A stretch of 64,000 nt of DNA from JANQOH01 sp965242575. Its GTDB lineage: Bacteria > Pseudomonadota > Alphaproteobacteria > UBA7887. Each line of letters opens with the position of its first letter. The stretch's first letter is position 1. Position numbers and translations under genes: made by a program. The notes under the pieces were generated by a model. That model was given only the letters and a program-made list of their open reading frames with translations, made no database searches and was not told where the DNA came from. This document shows positions 62,289 to 64,000 of this stretch, piece by piece. The DNA is taken from NCBI GenBank assembly GCA_965242575.1, contig OZ251461.1, forward strand, positions 1,736,001 to 1,800,000. The letters are read 5' to 3'.

Positions 62289-63665
62289 ATGGATCGAGGA
62301 TGGTCCCCCGCCGACTGGCGCGGCTTGCCGATCCGGCAGCAGCCGGCCTACGCCGACGCCGAGGCGAAAGCCGCTGCGGAGGCGCGCCTGCGGCGGTCGC
62401 CGCCGCTGGTGTTCGCGGGCGAGGCGCGGGCGTTGCAGGCGCGGCTGGCGCAGGTCGCCGAAGGGCGGGGATTCCTGCTGCAAGGCGGCGACTGCGCCGA
62501 GGCGTTCGCCGAGTTCCATCCCGACCACATCCGCGACACCTTCCGGGTGCTGTTGCAGATGGCGGTGGCGCTGAGCTTCGGCGCCGGGCTGCCGGTGGTC
62601 AAGGTGGGGCGGCTCGCCGGCCAGTTCGCCAAGCCGCGCTCGACCGAGACCGAGGCGCGCGGCGGAGTCGAGCTGCCGAGCTACCGCGGCGACATCGTGA
62701 ACGGCATCGAATTCGACGCGGCGGCGCGCGAACCGGACCCGCAGCGGATGATCCGCGCCTACGGCCAGGCCGCCGCCACCCTCAACCTGCTGCGCGCGTT
62801 CTCCCACGGCGGCTACGCCGACCTGCACCAAGTGCATCGCTGGAACCTGGGCTTCGTCGCCGCCGCCGCGGCGGAGAAGTACCGCGACCTCGCCGACCGC
62901 ATCGGCGAGGCGCTGGACTTCATGGCGGCGTGCGGACTGGACGAGAACACGCCGCAGATCCGCCAGACCGAGTTCTTCACCTCGCACGAGGCGCTGCTGC
63001 TCGGCTACGAGGAGGCGCTGACCCGCCGCGACAGCACCACCGGCGACTGGTACGACTGCTCGGCGCACATGCTGTGGATCGGCGACCGCACCCGCGACCC
63101 GGACGAGGCGCACGTCGCGTTCCTGCGCGGCGTGAAGAACCCGGTCGGGGTCAAGGTCGGCCCGACCCTCGACGAGGACGGCCTGATGCGCCTCATCGAC
63201 CTGCTCAACCCGGCGGACGAGGCGGGCCGCCTGACGCTGATCGCGCGGATGGGGGCGAACGAGGCGGGCCGCCTGCTGCCGCCGCTGGTCCGCCGCGTGG
63301 CGCGCGAGGGCCGCCGCGTCGTGTGGTCGTGCGACCCCATGCACGGCAACACGATCAAATCCTCGACCGGCTACAAGACCCGCCCGTTCGACCGCATCCT
63401 GTCGGAGGTGCGGACGTTCTTCGCCGTCCACGAGGCGGAGGGGCAATACGCCGGCGGGGTCCATTTCGAGATGACCGGGCGCGACGTGACCGAATGCCTC
63501 GGCGGCGCCCAGGCCATCGACGAGGCCGGCCTGTCCGACCGCTACCACACCCATTGCGACCCGCGGCTGAACGCCTCGCAGAGCCTGGAGCTCGCCTTCC
63601 TGGTCGCCGAGGAGCTCAAGGGCCGGCGGTCGCGCGACGCGGCGCCGGCGGCGGCGGCGGAATAG
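62289..63665 (+). CDS. aroF: Class II 3-deoxy-7-phosphoheptulonate (DAHP) synthase
   Basis: 458 residues. First step of aromatic amino acid synthesis, condensing phosphoenolpyruvate with erythrose 4-phosphate. Class II blocks: LLQGGDCAEAFAEF with the metal-binding Cys69, LPVVKVGRLAGQFAKPRS, SYRGDIVNGIEFDA, KNPVGVKVGPTLD, VVWSCDPMHGNTIKS, GGVHFEMTGRDVTECLGG and HTHCDPRLNASQSLEL. Plant-type (class II) enzymes are common in Alphaproteobacteria. ATG 62289 follows AAGGAGGGC. Confidence 0.95.
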   Translation: MDRGWSPADWRGLPIRQQPAYADAEAKAAAEARLRRSPPLVFAGEARALQARLAQVAEGRGFLLQGGDCAEAFAEFHPDHIRDTFRVLLQMAVALSFGAGLPVVKVGRLAGQFAKPRSTETEARGGVELPSYRGDIVNGIEFDAAAREPDPQRMIRAYGQAAATLNLLRAFSHGGYADLHQVHRWNLGFVAAAAAEKYRDLADRIGEALDFMAACGLDENTPQIRQTEFFTSHEALLLGYEEALTRRDSTTGDWYDCSAHMLWIGDRTRDPDEAHVAFLRGVKNPVGVKVGPTLDEDGLMRLIDLLNPADEAGRLTLIARMGANEAGRLLPPLVRRVAREGRRVVWSCDPMHGNTIKSSTGYKTRPFDRILSEVRTFFAVHEAEGQYAGGVHFEMTGRDVTECLGGAQAIDEAGLSDRYHTHCDPRLNASQSLELAFLVAEELKGRRSRDAAPAAAAE

Positions 63666-63675
63666 GGAGGCGACC

Positions 63676-64000
63676 ATGGACCTGGGAATCTCCGGCCGCA
63701 AGGCCATCGTCTGCGCCTCCAGCCGCGGGCTGGGGCGCGGCTGCGCGCTGGCGCTGGCGCGCGAGGGCGTCCGCGTCGTCGTCAACGGGCGCGACGCCGA
63801 CCGCACGCGGCGGACCGCCGACGAGATCGCCGCCGAAACCGGCGTCGAGACGACCGCCGTCGTCGCCGACCTGGACCTGCCGGAGGGCCGCGAGGCGCTG
63901 CTCGCCGCCTGCCCCGAACCGGACATTCTGGTGAACAACAATGGCGGCCCGCCGCCGGGCGGGTTCCGCGACTGGGGGCGCGGCGAGTGGGAGCGCGGGC
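63676..64000 (+). CDS. Short-chain dehydrogenase/reductase, 3'-partial
   Basis: The first 108 residues are visible before the window ends. Start MDLGISGRKAIVCASSRGLG with the cofactor motif CASSRGLGRGCALAL in place of TGxxxGxG, a basic residue after strand 2 (NGRDADRTRR) suggesting NADP, and the NNAG-like segment NNNGGPPPGGF. Strong ribosome site GGGAGG before ATG 63676. The catalytic Ser-Tyr-Lys lies outside the window. Ten bases after the DAHP synthase stop. Confidence 0.85.
   Translation, partial: MDLGISGRKAIVCASSRGLGRGCALALAREGVRVVVNGRDADRTRRTADEIAAETGVETTAVVADLDLPEGREALLAACPEPDILVNNNGGPPPGGFRDWGRGEWERG

Overview
The window is very GC-rich (around 70 percent) DNA that reads as a chromosomal segment of an alphaproteobacterium. 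The lineage call rests on gene families: a PopZ-like protein with its conserved C-terminal helix, a MucR/Ros regulator, an RpoH sigma factor, an ornithine-lipid olsB-olsA pair, an LdtR-type MarR regulator, class II DAHP synthase, and the miaB-phoH-ybeY-corC-lnt operon. Genes are densely packed. Many start with GTG or TTG and overlap the previous stop codon by 2 to 4 bases, so translational coupling is the rule. I could not place the organism below class.

Layout. Bases 1-6758 hold the C-terminal part of a subtilisin autotransporter, a DUF1499 membrane protein, an M24 aminopeptidase P, pyrD and a class IIA HAD phosphatase. Bases 6797-16234 are an accessory island: a 965-residue adenine-type DNA methylase with a nuclease-like N terminus; a truncated second copy of its start; remnants of an IS5 transposase and of HsdR; an intact IS5-family element; and a decayed subtilisin autotransporter gene. 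That gene is split by a 2,991-bp IS1595-family transposon with perfect 8-bp target duplications. Besides its transposase, the transposon carries a C5-cytosine methyltransferase and a probable restriction endonuclease. Between the methyltransferase catalytic frame and its only plausible start codon lie 26 copies of an 8-bp repeat, so the gene looks phase-variable and is out of frame (OFF) here.

Bases 16295-22043 carry tRNA-Cys, pcm, a rhodanese, tolC, a PopZ-like gene and valS. Bases 22140-22955 (minus) hold two tandem RiPP precursor genes with nitrile-hydratase-type (NHLP) leaders and Gly/Ser/Thr/Cys-rich cores, behind a consensus-like promoter and with no maturation enzyme in the window. Then come an M20 amidohydrolase and an amidase, a NIPSNAP gene overlapping a halohydrin-dehalogenase-like gene (Ser-Tyr-Arg triad at the right spacing), malate synthase G, and a five-gene envelope operon of unknown role (MotA/TolQ-like channel, single-span partner, two paralogous membrane proteins, degenerate PCu(A)C-like protein).

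Bases 32326-42921 hold mucR, lnt-corC-ybeY-phoH-miaB, a small two-gene unknown cassette, olsA-olsB, fur, ribA and an orphan OmpR-type regulator. Bases 43359-47995 encode a BMP-type nucleoside ABC importer. tRNA-Ser follows, with an IS630 remnant, then a valine-catabolism operon (isobutyryl-CoA dehydrogenase, HIBYL-CoA hydrolase, mmsB, LdtR-like regulator). The rest is housekeeping: rhomboid, threonine aldolase, JAMM protease, DUF6476, rluD-type synthase, rpoH, an enolase-superfamily enzyme, an epimerase, bipA/typA, rmuC, class II DAHP synthase and the start of an SDR gene.
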